Below, one piece after another: positions 1-6,217 of a stretch of 12,497 bases of DNA. The notes under the pieces are model-generated. The model made no database searches. It was not told where the DNA came from and saw only the letters and a program-made list of their open reading frames with translations. Origin of the DNA: Spirochaetaceae bacterium (GTDB taxonomy: Bacteria > Spirochaetota > Spirochaetia > SZUA-6 > Fen-1364). Both the position numbers and the translations under genes were made by a program. Numbering within the stretch: position 1 is the first letter of the stretch; every line of letters begins with the position of its first letter. The stretch lies in the NCBI GenBank assembly GCA_003154555.1, contig PMDT01000020.1, positions 1 through 12,497 on the forward strand, given 5' to 3'.

Positions 1-1
1 G

Positions 2-853
2 GGAGTCCTTGTCACGGGGTGCTCGTCGGGGATCGGCCGGGCAACGGCGCTTCACCTTGCCCGGGAGGGATTCACCGTTTTCGCATCGACGCGGCGGAAG
101 CAGGATGCCGAGGAGCTGCAAGGGCTCTCCGTTTCGGGTCTCGTCCCTTTGGCGCCCCTGGACCTCAGCAGGCCCGAGCAGATTCCGCCCATCATTCAAC
201 GCATCGAGAGCGAGCTTTCTGCGCGCGGCGCGCCCGGGTTGTATGCGATCGTCAACAACGCCGGCGGCGGAGCAGTGGCGCCCATCGAGCTCCTGGACCT
301 GCCGGAGCTGCGCGCCGAGCTTGAAACCAGGATCGTCGCCCCCATTACCCTGATCCAGGCGCTGCTGCCCTCACTACGGAAGGCCGGCGGCAGGATCGTG
401 TGGATTGCAACGCCATCTCTCATGCCGATCCCCTTTGTTTCCAGCATCCACGCTTGTGATTTCGCCGCCAACTGCATTTCCCGCACGCTTGCAATCGAGC
501 TTGCGCCGTGGAACATTCCCAGTCTCTTCGTCCGCTGCGGCGGCATCCGCACCGCGGCACCGGACAAGGAGAGCCGTGAGCTGAAAATGGCAATGGCGCG
601 CTGGCCGGAGGATCGCGTCCGGCTCTACCGCCGGACCCTTGAAGCTGAAATGGAAACGCTTGCCACTTTCGATACGAAACGAAGCGACCCGATGGTGATC
701 GCTTTCAAGGTGGCCGAGGCGCTCCGCGCCGCGCGTCCGAAGCGTGTTTATCGGGCGGGTCACATGGCACGTCTTGCCGCGGTGCTCGAGCTTCTGCCAC
801 AGCCTGTCGTCGACGCGATCATGCGGCGGCGCGCACGGCACCCGTCGCCCTGA
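2..853 (+). CDS. Short-chain dehydrogenase/reductase (SDR) family protein, 5' partial, catalytic residues replaced
   Basis: The reading frame is open from the window edge, so the first few residues are missing; 283 residues are visible. The Rossmann cofactor loop TGCSSGIG (visible residues 5-12) and NNAG (85-88) identify a classical SDR of the NAD(P)-dependent type. The C-terminal part, with a Pro-Lys-Arg-Val-Tyr-Arg-Ala-Gly stretch near 748-765 and a Leu-Pro helix, resembles retinol-dehydrogenase-like SDRs. The catalytic Ser-x12-Tyr-x3-Lys pattern is not there: at the equivalent spacing the residues are Thr137, His150 and Phe154. The cofactor fold looks intact, so the protein may bind NAD(P) without standard SDR catalysis, or use other chemistry. 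Its stop lies 9 bp from the end of the convergent ABC gene. Family assignment is firm; the substrate is unknown. Confidence 0.88.
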   Translation, partial: GVLVTGCSSGIGRATALHLAREGFTVFASTRRKQDAEELQGLSVSGLVPLAPLDLSRPEQIPPIIQRIESELSARGAPGLYAIVNNAGGGAVAPIELLDLPELRAELETRIVAPITLIQALLPSLRKAGGRIVWIATPSLMPIPFVSSIHACDFAANCISRTLAIELAPWNIPSLFVRCGGIRTAAPDKESRELKMAMARWPEDRVRLYRRTLEAEMETLATFDTKRSDPMVIAFKVAEALRAARPKRVYRAGHMARLAAVLELLPQPVVDAIMRRRARHPSP

Positions 854-862
854 CCGGGCGCG

Positions 863-2641
863 TCAGCGCGCGAGCAGCAGGGATTGCATCTCGTAGAGCT
901 GGCGGTACAGGCCGTCGCGGGAAGCAAGCTCGTCGTGGCTGCCCTCCTGCACGATCTCGCCGTGGTGGAGAACGAGGATGCGGTCCACCGTGCGGATGGT
1001 GGAGAGCCTGTGCGCGATGATGATCGCGGTGCGGCCTTCCAGCAGTCGGTGGATGCCGTCCTCGATAAGATGCTCGGTTTCCGAATCGATGTTGGAGGTG
1101 GCCTCGTCAAGAATGACCACCGAGGGGTCGCGGGCGAACGCGCGCGCCAGCCCCAGGAGCTGTCGCTGGCCTTCCGAGAGGCGCCGGCCCTCCTCGCGCA
1201 CTTCTTCCGCAAATCCGTTGGGCAGGTTGGCGATGAAACGATCCGCGTGCACTTCGCGTGAGGCGTGTTCCACGGTGCGCGCATCAACTTCCGGCTGATA
1301 GAGCGAGATATTCTCCGCCACCGTGCCGGTGAACAGGAAGACGTCCTGTGGCACCGTGGCCACCGCCCTGCGCAGCTCCGCAAGCGGCAGCTCCCGCAGA
1401 TCCATACCGTCGAGGAGTATCTGTCCCGACACCGTGTCGTACAGCCGGGTGAGGAGGCTGATGAGCGTGGTCTTGCCGCTGCCCGTCGGCCCGACGATCG
1501 CGACCTTCTCTCCCGGGGCTATCCGGATGGAAATATCGCGGAGGATTGGCGTGCCTTCCGCGTAGTGGAAGTTGACGTGATCGAAGACGACCTCCGACGC
1601 GCGCCGTGCCTGTCCACGTCCGGCCGCGCGGGCGGCGGCAGGCTCGCGCGGCGCGGGTGAGACGATGCTCACCTTCTCATCCAGGAGCACGAAGATGCGT
1701 TCTGTCGCCGCGACCGCCGCCTGGAAGAGGTTGAATCTCTCCGCGAGCTGCCGCAGCGGCCAGAAGAACATGTTCACGTACGCGAAGAAGGCAAAGACCT
1801 CGCCGACGTGCAGCGAAACGCCGATGGCGAAGTGGGCGAAGAGGAGGATAAGGACCATTGCCCCGTTGACGACGATCTCGATCGCCGGAAAGAAAAGGGC
1901 ATAGGCGTTCACGATGCCCAGGTACGCCTTGAGATAGTGCGTATTGCTCCGGTCGAAAGCCTCACGGCTCTCCTTCTCCCAGGTGAACTGGTGAATCTCC
2001 CGGATGCCGGAGATGGTTTCCGACAGCGCGACATTGATTTCGCCATTTGCCGTGCGCACGTTCCGGTAGCCGGCGCGGATGCTGGAGCGGAAGGCGAGGG
2101 TGGCGCCGACAAACAACGGGATGGTGATGAATGTGATGAGCGCGAGCCGCGGGTTGATGATGACCATGGCCGCAAGGATGAAGGCGACCTTCAGGAGATC
2201 GCCGGCGATGCTCACCACCCCCTCGGCGATGAACTCGCGCAGGGCCTCCACGTCATTGGAGAGATTCGTGAGTGTCTTGCCCACCGGTGTGCGATCGAAG
2301 AAGTCATTGGAGAGACCGAGCACCTTGCGGAAGAGGTCCATGCGAATGTCGAAGACCAGTCTCTGGCCCAGGTACTGTGTCCCGATTCCGAAGAGCACCT
2401 GGACCGCGAAACCGCCTGCCAGGGCGATGCCAAGGAGCAGCGCGGTGCGGCCCAGCCCCGCCAGGTCGCGCGCGGCCACATTGGTGTCGATTGCGATCTT
2501 CACGAGATAGGGCTGAACGACTTGCAGCAGATCCATCACGATCAGTGCGATCAGCGCGGAGACAGCCAGCCATGCATGGCGGCGCACGTAGGGAATGAGC
2601 CGCCTGACACCGGCGACACGCGGGCGGGTTGGTTCTGCCAT
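863..2641 (-). CDS. ABC exporter half-transporter, permease plus ATPase, second gene of a pair
   Basis: 592 residues, the usual length of a fused ABC exporter half. An N-terminal membrane domain (about residues 20-315, around six hydrophobic helices) is followed by a nucleotide-binding domain (about 350-592). Visible motifs are Walker A GPTGSGKT (384-391), Q-loop Gln432, signature LSEGQ (488-492), Walker B VVILDE with catalytic Glu513, and switch His544. The signature departs from LSGGQ by Gly to Glu. Residues 328-348 form an Ala/Arg-rich linker between the domains. The start ATG shares one base with the stop of the upstream ABC gene (TGATG), so translation is probably coupled and the two proteins probably form a heterodimer. 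It should export a lipid, drug or peptide across the inner membrane; the substrate cannot be read from the sequence. Confidence 0.95.
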   Translation of the reverse strand: MAEPTRPRVAGVRRLIPYVRRHAWLAVSALIALIVMDLLQVVQPYLVKIAIDTNVAARDLAGLGRTALLLGIALAGGFAVQVLFGIGTQYLGQRLVFDIRMDLFRKVLGLSNDFFDRTPVGKTLTNLSNDVEALREFIAEGVVSIAGDLLKVAFILAAMVIINPRLALITFITIPLFVGATLAFRSSIRAGYRNVRTANGEINVALSETISGIREIHQFTWEKESREAFDRSNTHYLKAYLGIVNAYALFFPAIEIVVNGAMVLILLFAHFAIGVSLHVGEVFAFFAYVNMFFWPLRQLAERFNLFQAAVAATERIFVLLDEKVSIVSPAPREPAAARAAGRGQARRASEVVFDHVNFHYAEGTPILRDISIRIAPGEKVAIVGPTGSGKTTLISLLTRLYDTVSGQILLDGMDLRELPLAELRRAVATVPQDVFLFTGTVAENISLYQPEVDARTVEHASREVHADRFIANLPNGFAEEVREEGRRLSEGQRQLLGLARAFARDPSVVILDEATSNIDSETEHLIEDGIHRLLEGRTAIIIAHRLSTIRTVDRILVLHHGEIVQEGSHDELASRDGLYRQLYEMQSLLLAR

Positions 2642-4428
2642 CAGCCCACGGCCTCCTCGTCCTCGGGATCCGCGAGCTTCTTTTCAAGCTGCTGGAGACG
2701 CACCAGGCGCGAATACAGCCCCGTGCCATCGGCCAGCGCCGCGTGCGTTCCCACTTCCGCGATCGCACCGTCATCCATCACGTAGATCCTATCTGCCGCC
2801 TTCAGCGGGGAGATGCGGTGCGAGATGACGATGAGCGTCCGGTTGGCCCGCAGGGACAGGAGATTGTCGATGATCGCCGACTCCGTGCGCGCATCCACGC
2901 TGGAGAGCGAGTCGTCCAGGATTACAACCGACCCGTGCCGCAGGAGCGCGCGCGCGATGGCCGTCCTCTGCTTCTGACCGCCGGAGAGCGTGATGCCCCG
3001 CTCCCCGATGAGCTGGCCGTAGCCCTCCGCGAAGGAGGCGACGTCGTGGCTGAGCCCCGCGAGTGTCGCCGCCTCCCTCACCGCGTCATCGCTTCCCTTG
3101 CCATCGGCTCCCATCGCGATGTTCGCAGCAAGGCTGCGCGAGAAAAGGAACGGCGACTGCGACACGACGCCCATGCGCGCAAAGAGCTGCGCGGGTTCGA
3201 TGTCGCGGATGTCGATGCCGTTCACGAACACGGTGCCGCGCGGCGGCCGAAGGAGTCCGGTGAGCAGGTTGATCAGGGTCGTCTTGCCGCTGCCGATTGT
3301 CCCCGTGATGCCGATGAAGTCGCCCGGGCCGATGCTGAGGCTCACGTCCCGCAGGGCAGGCCTGGTCTGCTTCGGGTAGGTGAATGTGAGAGCCCTGACG
3401 TCGAAGGAAAGGTGCTCCGCGCCGGGGCTCTGCCAGTCCTCGCGGAGCTCATCGGGTCCGTGCAGGATCGTGTTGATGCGTCCCATTGCGCTGATCCCCT
3501 GCTGGAGGAGCGACATGATCCAGCCCAGGGAAAGGACGGGGAAGGTGAGCGCAGTGATCATGACGTTGAACTGGAGAAGCTGGCCCAGCGACATGGCGCC
3601 GCTGATGACGAAGCTCCCGCCGACGAAGATGATCACGAGCTGCGTGATGGCGAAGACGAATCCGAAAAGCGGCCAGAGCGCCTCCTGGACCCGGACGGTT
3701 GCCATGTTGCGCTTCAGGAAGTCGCGGTTCAGCTCCCGGAAGCGCTCCTCCTCCTGGCCTTCCATGGTGTGGAGCTTCACCGTGCTGATGCCGGACACCA
3801 CCTGCCACACGCGGCTGTTGATCGTCCCCGTGGCCTCCTGGATGCGGCGATAGAGCGGCGCAAGCCGCGGCAGGACCACGAAGATCAGCGCGATCACCAG
3901 GACGAGCACGCCCGAGACGACGAGCATCAACGGTCCGTTCAGGCGGAACAGCACGGGAAAGAAAAACACGAACATGCTCAGGCTGTTGGGGATGTACATG
4001 ACGCCGGGTCCCAGCAGCGTCCGCACGTTGTCCAGGTCATTGGTCGTGCGGGAGACGAGGTCACCGGTCTCATGCGCCTGGAAGAAAGCGTAGTCCAGCT
4101 CCAGGAGTCGCCCGTGGATGCGCCGCCGCAGGCTGTACTCGATGGTGCGCGACGCACCGATGATGAGCCGCCGCATGCCGTAGAGGGACACGACGGTGAT
4201 GCCTGCCCACAGGCACGCCATGCCGATGAGCTGCCAGACAACCGGCGCGCGATTGGCTCCGGTCACCTCGTCCAGGATCTTCTGGAAATAGGTGGGCACC
4301 ATCATGGCCCCGTAGTTCTGCACGAGCATGAAGGCGAATCCCGCCGCAAGGATCGCCCAGCGCTCTTTGAGATACGGGAGGAGTGTCTTCAGGCCCCGGA
4401 GGCCCGTGTCATCTGATTTCTGCTTCAC
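2641..4428 (-). CDS. ABC exporter half-transporter, permease plus ATPase, first gene of a pair (GTG start)
   Basis: 595 residues from the GTG at 4428-4426. The frame stays open upstream to an ATG at 4713, but the extra 95 residues are not ABC-like and lie over the acetyltransferase remnant. The GTG start gives the normal length, close to the 592-residue partner. No clear Shine-Dalgarno site precedes it. Membrane domain about residues 15-315. The ATPase has Walker A GTIGSGKTT (376-384), Q-loop Gln424, canonical LSGGQ (481-485), Walker B VVILDD with Asp506 where the catalytic Glu normally sits, and switch His537. Paired with the partner's LSEGQ, this predicts one degenerate and one competent ATP site, as in heterodimeric exporters of the TM287/288, BmrCD and LmrCD type. 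The C-terminus is acidic (EDEEAVG). The substrate is unknown. Confidence 0.93.
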   Translation of the reverse strand: MKQKSDDTGLRGLKTLLPYLKERWAILAAGFAFMLVQNYGAMMVPTYFQKILDEVTGANRAPVVWQLIGMACLWAGITVVSLYGMRRLIIGASRTIEYSLRRRIHGRLLELDYAFFQAHETGDLVSRTTNDLDNVRTLLGPGVMYIPNSLSMFVFFFPVLFRLNGPLMLVVSGVLVLVIALIFVVLPRLAPLYRRIQEATGTINSRVWQVVSGISTVKLHTMEGQEEERFRELNRDFLKRNMATVRVQEALWPLFGFVFAITQLVIIFVGGSFVISGAMSLGQLLQFNVMITALTFPVLSLGWIMSLLQQGISAMGRINTILHGPDELREDWQSPGAEHLSFDVRALTFTYPKQTRPALRDVSLSIGPGDFIGITGTIGSGKTTLINLLTGLLRPPRGTVFVNGIDIRDIEPAQLFARMGVVSQSPFLFSRSLAANIAMGADGKGSDDAVREAATLAGLSHDVASFAEGYGQLIGERGITLSGGQKQRTAIARALLRHGSVVILDDSLSSVDARTESAIIDNLLSLRANRTLIVISHRISPLKAADRIYVMDDGAIAEVGTHAALADGTGLYSRLVRLQQLEKKLADPEDEEAVG

Positions 4429-4512
4429 GATGTGAGATTCAAGATATCGATCATGCGACCGGAAGTCCACGACGCTGGCTCCATGACCAGCCGCATTGTT
4501 ATTATGGAGAGC
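4429..4512. other. Divergent spacer between ABC exporter pair and GNAT remnant
   Basis: This 84-bp spacer separates the GTG of the ABC operon (minus) from the likely ATG of the acetyltransferase remnant (plus). It should carry the ABC operon promoter, but I see no convincing -35/-10 pair on either strand. The one visible structure is a 5-bp dyad, GCTGG at 4474-4478 and CCAGC at 4487-4491, with 8 bp between the arms. It could be an operator or chance. A GGAGAG at 4506-4511 lies unusually close to the ATG at 4513. Confidence 0.35.
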
Positions 4513-4935
4513 ATGAGAGAACAAACGCAGGGCAAAACCTGGCCGGACACCGATCCCGAGGGGCGATCCGTGCGCTTTTCGCATCGGGAAAGCCGGCCCC
4601 GACCCGATGAATACGTGCCCGTGGTTGAAGGTGAGGCCGTACGCCTCGAGCCGATGCAGGAGGGGCACCTCGAGGCGCTGTGTGCCGTCGGCAGCGATCC
4701 TGAAATCTTTCACTTCATGCCCGGAAGCTTTGCCGGCCGGGCCGACATGGAAGCTTACGTGCGCGACGCTTTGTCAGCCCGCGCGAATGGCACGGCGATT
4801 CCATTCGTCACCGTGCTGCGCGGGCAGGGGAGGAAACCCGACATTGTGGTCGGCGCCACCCGGTTCGGAAACATCGACCCGCACCGGGCCGCGGCCGGGA
4901 GGATCCCCGGCCGCGTGGACTGCTTACGAGACTGA
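4513..4935 (+). pseudogene. GNAT-family N-acetyltransferase, truncated (N-terminal half only)
   Basis: 140 residues from the ATG at 4513. An earlier in-frame ATG lies at 4504 and the frame is open back to 4432. Residues 36-125 look like the front half of RimJ/RimL-type acetyltransferases: VVEGEAVRLEPM, then GHLEAL, SDPEIF, an alpha-helical DMEAYVRDAL segment, IPFVTV and IVVGATRFGNID. In this family a further 70-90 residues should follow, including the acetyl-CoA pyrophosphate loop (Q/R-x-x-G-x-G/A). Here the similarity stops near 4885 and the frame ends at 4935 inside the end of the convergent FMN reductase gene. Neither other forward frame restores the missing part, and it is not seen elsewhere in the window. 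I infer a gene cut by a rearrangement, with no acetyl-CoA site and so probably no enzyme activity. Confidence 0.72.
4890..4915 (-). terminator. Strong GC hairpin just after the FMN reductase gene
   Basis: CGCGGCCGGG (4890-4899) and CCCGGCCGCG (4906-4915) are perfect inverted arms of 10 bp around a 6-base loop. On the minus strand the structure begins 8 bases past the FMN reductase stop codon, the right place for a terminator or 3'-end stabiliser. No T-run follows, so an ordinary intrinsic terminator is not proven. It also falls exactly where the acetyltransferase remnant loses family similarity, so it may mark a rearrangement joint. Confidence 0.45.
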
Positions 4936-5547
4936 GGTCTTTGCCATTTCCTTTTCAACCTGCACCGGACGGAACTGCTTGGGAGCGTTGAGTCCGCGCA
5001 CGTTCTTCATTGCCGTGCCCCAGGATACGAGCTGGTCCAGCATGGTGTTCAAGGACGTCACGTGCATCGGGTTCGGCTTGAAGGTGGTGAAGTTCTCGAA
5101 GTCGGTGAAAAGTGACAGCAGGACCTGGGCGCGGACGTCCGCCACCTGGAGCTCGCCCATGACGAGGCGGAGATTCTCCACGGCGCGGGAGCCACCGGCG
5201 CTTCCGTAGCCCACGAAACCGGCCGCCTTGTTGTTCCACTCGGCGTAGATGAAATCGAGAGCGTTCTTCAGGGCCGCCGAAGTGCCGTGGTTGTATTCCG
5301 GCGTAACGAAGACGAATGCATCAAAAGAGGCGATTTTCTCCGCCCACGCCTTCGTGTGCGGCTTGCTGTACTGTCCCATGGACGGCGGAACGGGCTCGTC
5401 CAGGAGCGGCAGGTTGTAGTCCTTGATGTCGACAATCTCGAACTCCGCGTCCGTCCGCTTCTTTGCATTCTCGAGGACCCACCTGGCAACCGAGTCCGCA
5501 TGGCGTCCCGGTCGGGTGCTCCCAACGATGATTGCTGTTTTTATCAT
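4924..5547 (-). CDS. NADPH-dependent FMN reductase (flavodoxin-like, azoreductase/quinone reductase family)
   Basis: 207 residues, typical for the PF03358 family. The start is the ATG at 5547-5545, preceded by AAGGAGA (5562-5556) with an 8-base spacer; the longer open frame to 5640 would lack this site. Residues 8-17 (VGSTRPGRHA) form the FMN phosphate loop. PEYNHGTSAALKNALDF (83-99) and GYGSAGGSRA (113-122) are the conserved flavin-contact and dimer regions. The expected reaction is two-electron reduction of FMN, quinones, azo compounds or related electrophiles with NAD(P)H in the cytoplasm. It is divergent from an HxlR-type regulator across a 152-bp AT-rich spacer full of dyads, which suggests that regulator controls it. 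Family is firm; the physiological substrate is inferred from context. Confidence 0.93.
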   Translation of the reverse strand: MIKTAIIVGSTRPGRHADSVARWVLENAKKRTDAEFEIVDIKDYNLPLLDEPVPPSMGQYSKPHTKAWAEKIASFDAFVFVTPEYNHGTSAALKNALDFIYAEWNNKAAGFVGYGSAGGSRAVENLRLVMGELQVADVRAQVLLSLFTDFENFTTFKPNPMHVTSLNTMLDQLVSWGTAMKNVRGLNAPKQFRPVQVEKEMAKTSVS

Positions 5548-5582
5548 GTCTGATGTCTCCTTCTGAAATCTCAGTGTTTGAA

Positions 5583-5594
5583 ACAAGCTCTTGT
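5583..5594. promoter_or_regulatory. 12-bp dyad ACAAG-CT-CTTGT in the FMN reductase leader
   Basis: Perfect 5-bp arms separated by 2 bp, 36-47 bp upstream of the FMN reductase start. The same ACAAG and CTTGT halves recur at 5637-5641 and 5681-5685 in the same spacer, which favours a binding site over chance. It would lie near the transcription start of the reductase gene if the proposed promoter is right. Confidence 0.35.
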
Positions 5595-5611
5595 CTGCTT
5601 CAACATGTGAG

Positions 5612-5640
5612 AAGGTACGCATTAAACTTACAAAAGACAA
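5612..5640 (-). promoter_or_regulatory. Possible promoter of the FMN reductase gene
   Basis: On the minus strand TTGTCT (5640-5635) is followed after 17 bases by TACCTT (5617-5612). The spacing is ideal but the -10 box matches the sigma-70 consensus at only three of six positions. The position, about 65 bp ahead of the start codon and overlapping the proposed operator, is suitable. A weak assignment. Confidence 0.28.
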
Positions 5641-5685
5641 GTAACTTATTTATGAAAAGAAAATTGTTGAAAATAAGTTTCTTGT
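5637..5685. promoter_or_regulatory. Long inverted repeat, probable HxlR operator in the divergent spacer
   Basis: ACAAGTAACTTA (5637-5648) and TAAGTTTCTTGT (5674-5685) are inverted copies matching at 11 of 12 positions, 25 bp apart. A third AACTTA half lies at 5625-5630. TTAC (5628-5631) with GTAA (5641-5644) forms a shorter dyad. HxlR/DUF24 regulators bind AT-rich dyads between themselves and their divergent flavoenzyme targets, and the arrangement fits such a double operator. It would cover the promoters of both genes. Binding is inferred, not shown. Confidence 0.5.
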
Positions 5686-5693
5686 GCTACATT
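5667..5693 (+). promoter_or_regulatory. Possible promoter of the HxlR regulator gene
   Basis: TTGAAA (5667-5672, five of six to consensus) lies 15 bp ahead of TACATT (5688-5693, four of six); TTGTTG (5664-5669) gives an 18-bp spacer instead. Transcription would start at about the ATG at 5700, which agrees with the lack of any Shine-Dalgarno site there. A weak assignment overlapping the inverted-repeat arm. Confidence 0.25.
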
Positions 5694-5699
5694 AGTAAT

Positions 5700-6080
5700 A
5701 TGGCCAAAACAATAGCTGCAACAGAAAGCAGCAATCAGATAACGGAATTCTGCCCCCTCTACGCGGAGCTGATGGACCTCCTGAGTCGACGCTGGATGGG
5801 GGTCATCCTCCGCGTCCTCATCAATGGTCCGCACAGGTTCAGTGGCATCATGGCCGCGATCCCGGGCCTTTCCGATCCTCTCCTGGCGCAAAGGCTGCGG
5901 GAACTGGAGACCAGGAAGCTCGTGGAACGCATTGTTGTGCCTGCTTCTCCAGTCCGCGTGGAATATAAGCTGACCGTGGCAGGCAGGGACCTGGAGCTCG
6001 CAGTCAGGACACTCTCGGACTGGGCGTCCCGGTGGTGGGGCAGCGATTCTGAAGGCGACCACGGCATGGCCACGAGCTAA
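5700..6080 (+). CDS. HxlR/DUF24-family winged-helix transcriptional regulator with a single N-terminal cysteine
   Basis: 126 residues from the ATG at 5700, the usual size for the family. Cys18-Pro19 is followed by LLSRRWMGVIL (the usual GKW position reads RRW), GPHRFSGI, PGLSDPLLAQRLRELE (recognition helix region, about 55-70), the wing PVRVEYKLT (84-92) and a C-terminal helix ending SDWASRWW. Cys18 is the only cysteine and sits where YodB, HypR and QorR carry their redox-sensing cysteine, so thiol-based sensing of quinones or oxidants is likely but not shown. In-frame alternative starts exist at 5652 and earlier, but they add an unconserved basic-hydrophobic stretch. There is no Shine-Dalgarno site before 5700, so leaderless translation is possible. 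It is divergent from the FMN reductase, its probable target. Confidence 0.9.
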   Translation: MAKTIAATESSNQITEFCPLYAELMDLLSRRWMGVILRVLINGPHRFSGIMAAIPGLSDPLLAQRLRELETRKLVERIVVPASPVRVEYKLTVAGRDLELAVRTLSDWASRWWGSDSEGDHGMATS

Positions 6081-6144
6081 AACCCTCCGGCAAGGCCCCG
6101 CTGGCCTCGTTCACATCGCACGCAATATCTCTTTCCTCGCCTGC

Positions 6145-6172
6145 TTGACAGAACTTCTTCAAACTGTATATT
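6145..6172 (+). promoter_or_regulatory. Sigma-70-type promoter of the TetR/oxidoreductase operon
   Basis: TTGACA (6145-6150), an exact -35 consensus, is followed after 16 bp by TATATT (6167-6172), five of six to the -10 consensus. Transcription should start near 6179. It is the best promoter in the window and lies in an AT-rich island directly ahead of the TetR gene. Confidence 0.75.
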
Positions 6173-6208
6173 AATCACTGTTTTAATCATTGATTGAATC
6201 AATGTTTT
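6173..6208. repeat. Direct repeat AATCA(C/A)TGTTTT flanking the operator
   Basis: AATCACTGTTTT (6173-6184) and AATCAATGTTTT (6197-6208) match at 11 of 12 positions, start to start 24 bp. The second copy contains the right half of the perfect palindrome, so the first copy may be an additional half-site letting a second TetR dimer bind near the transcription start. Confidence 0.4.
6188..6204. promoter_or_regulatory. Perfect 17-bp palindrome, probable TetR operator
   Basis: CATTGATT (6188-6195), a central G, and AATCAATG (6197-6204) are perfect inverted arms. The site begins 16 bp after the -10 box and ends 5 bp before the Shine-Dalgarno site of the TetR gene. A bound dimer would block initiation or early elongation. 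Size, symmetry and position are typical for an autoregulating TetR-family repressor. Binding by this protein is inferred. Confidence 0.72.
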
Positions 6209-6217
6209 GGAGGAATA

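Noticed and set aside
858..871. GCGCG-TCAG-CGCGC hairpin at the SDR/ABC convergence as a terminator
   Set aside because: It has a 5-bp stem in very GC-rich sequence with no T-run. Such stems are expected by chance here.
2629..4416. Plus-strand open frame of 595 codons opposite the ABC exporter gene
   Set aside because: It mirrors a certain ABC gene almost exactly. Its composition, rich in charged residues and His, is what the complement of such a gene gives.
4890..4935. A simple frameshift explaining the short acetyltransferase
   Set aside because: Reading the two other forward frames through this stretch does not recover the expected Glu-Ile-Gly and Trp motifs, and the following DNA is clearly the FMN reductase gene, so the missing half is absent rather than shifted.
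6093..6107. AGGCC/GGCCT hairpin after the HxlR gene as a terminator
   Set aside because: The stem is only 5 bp and no T-run follows, so it is too weak to annotate.
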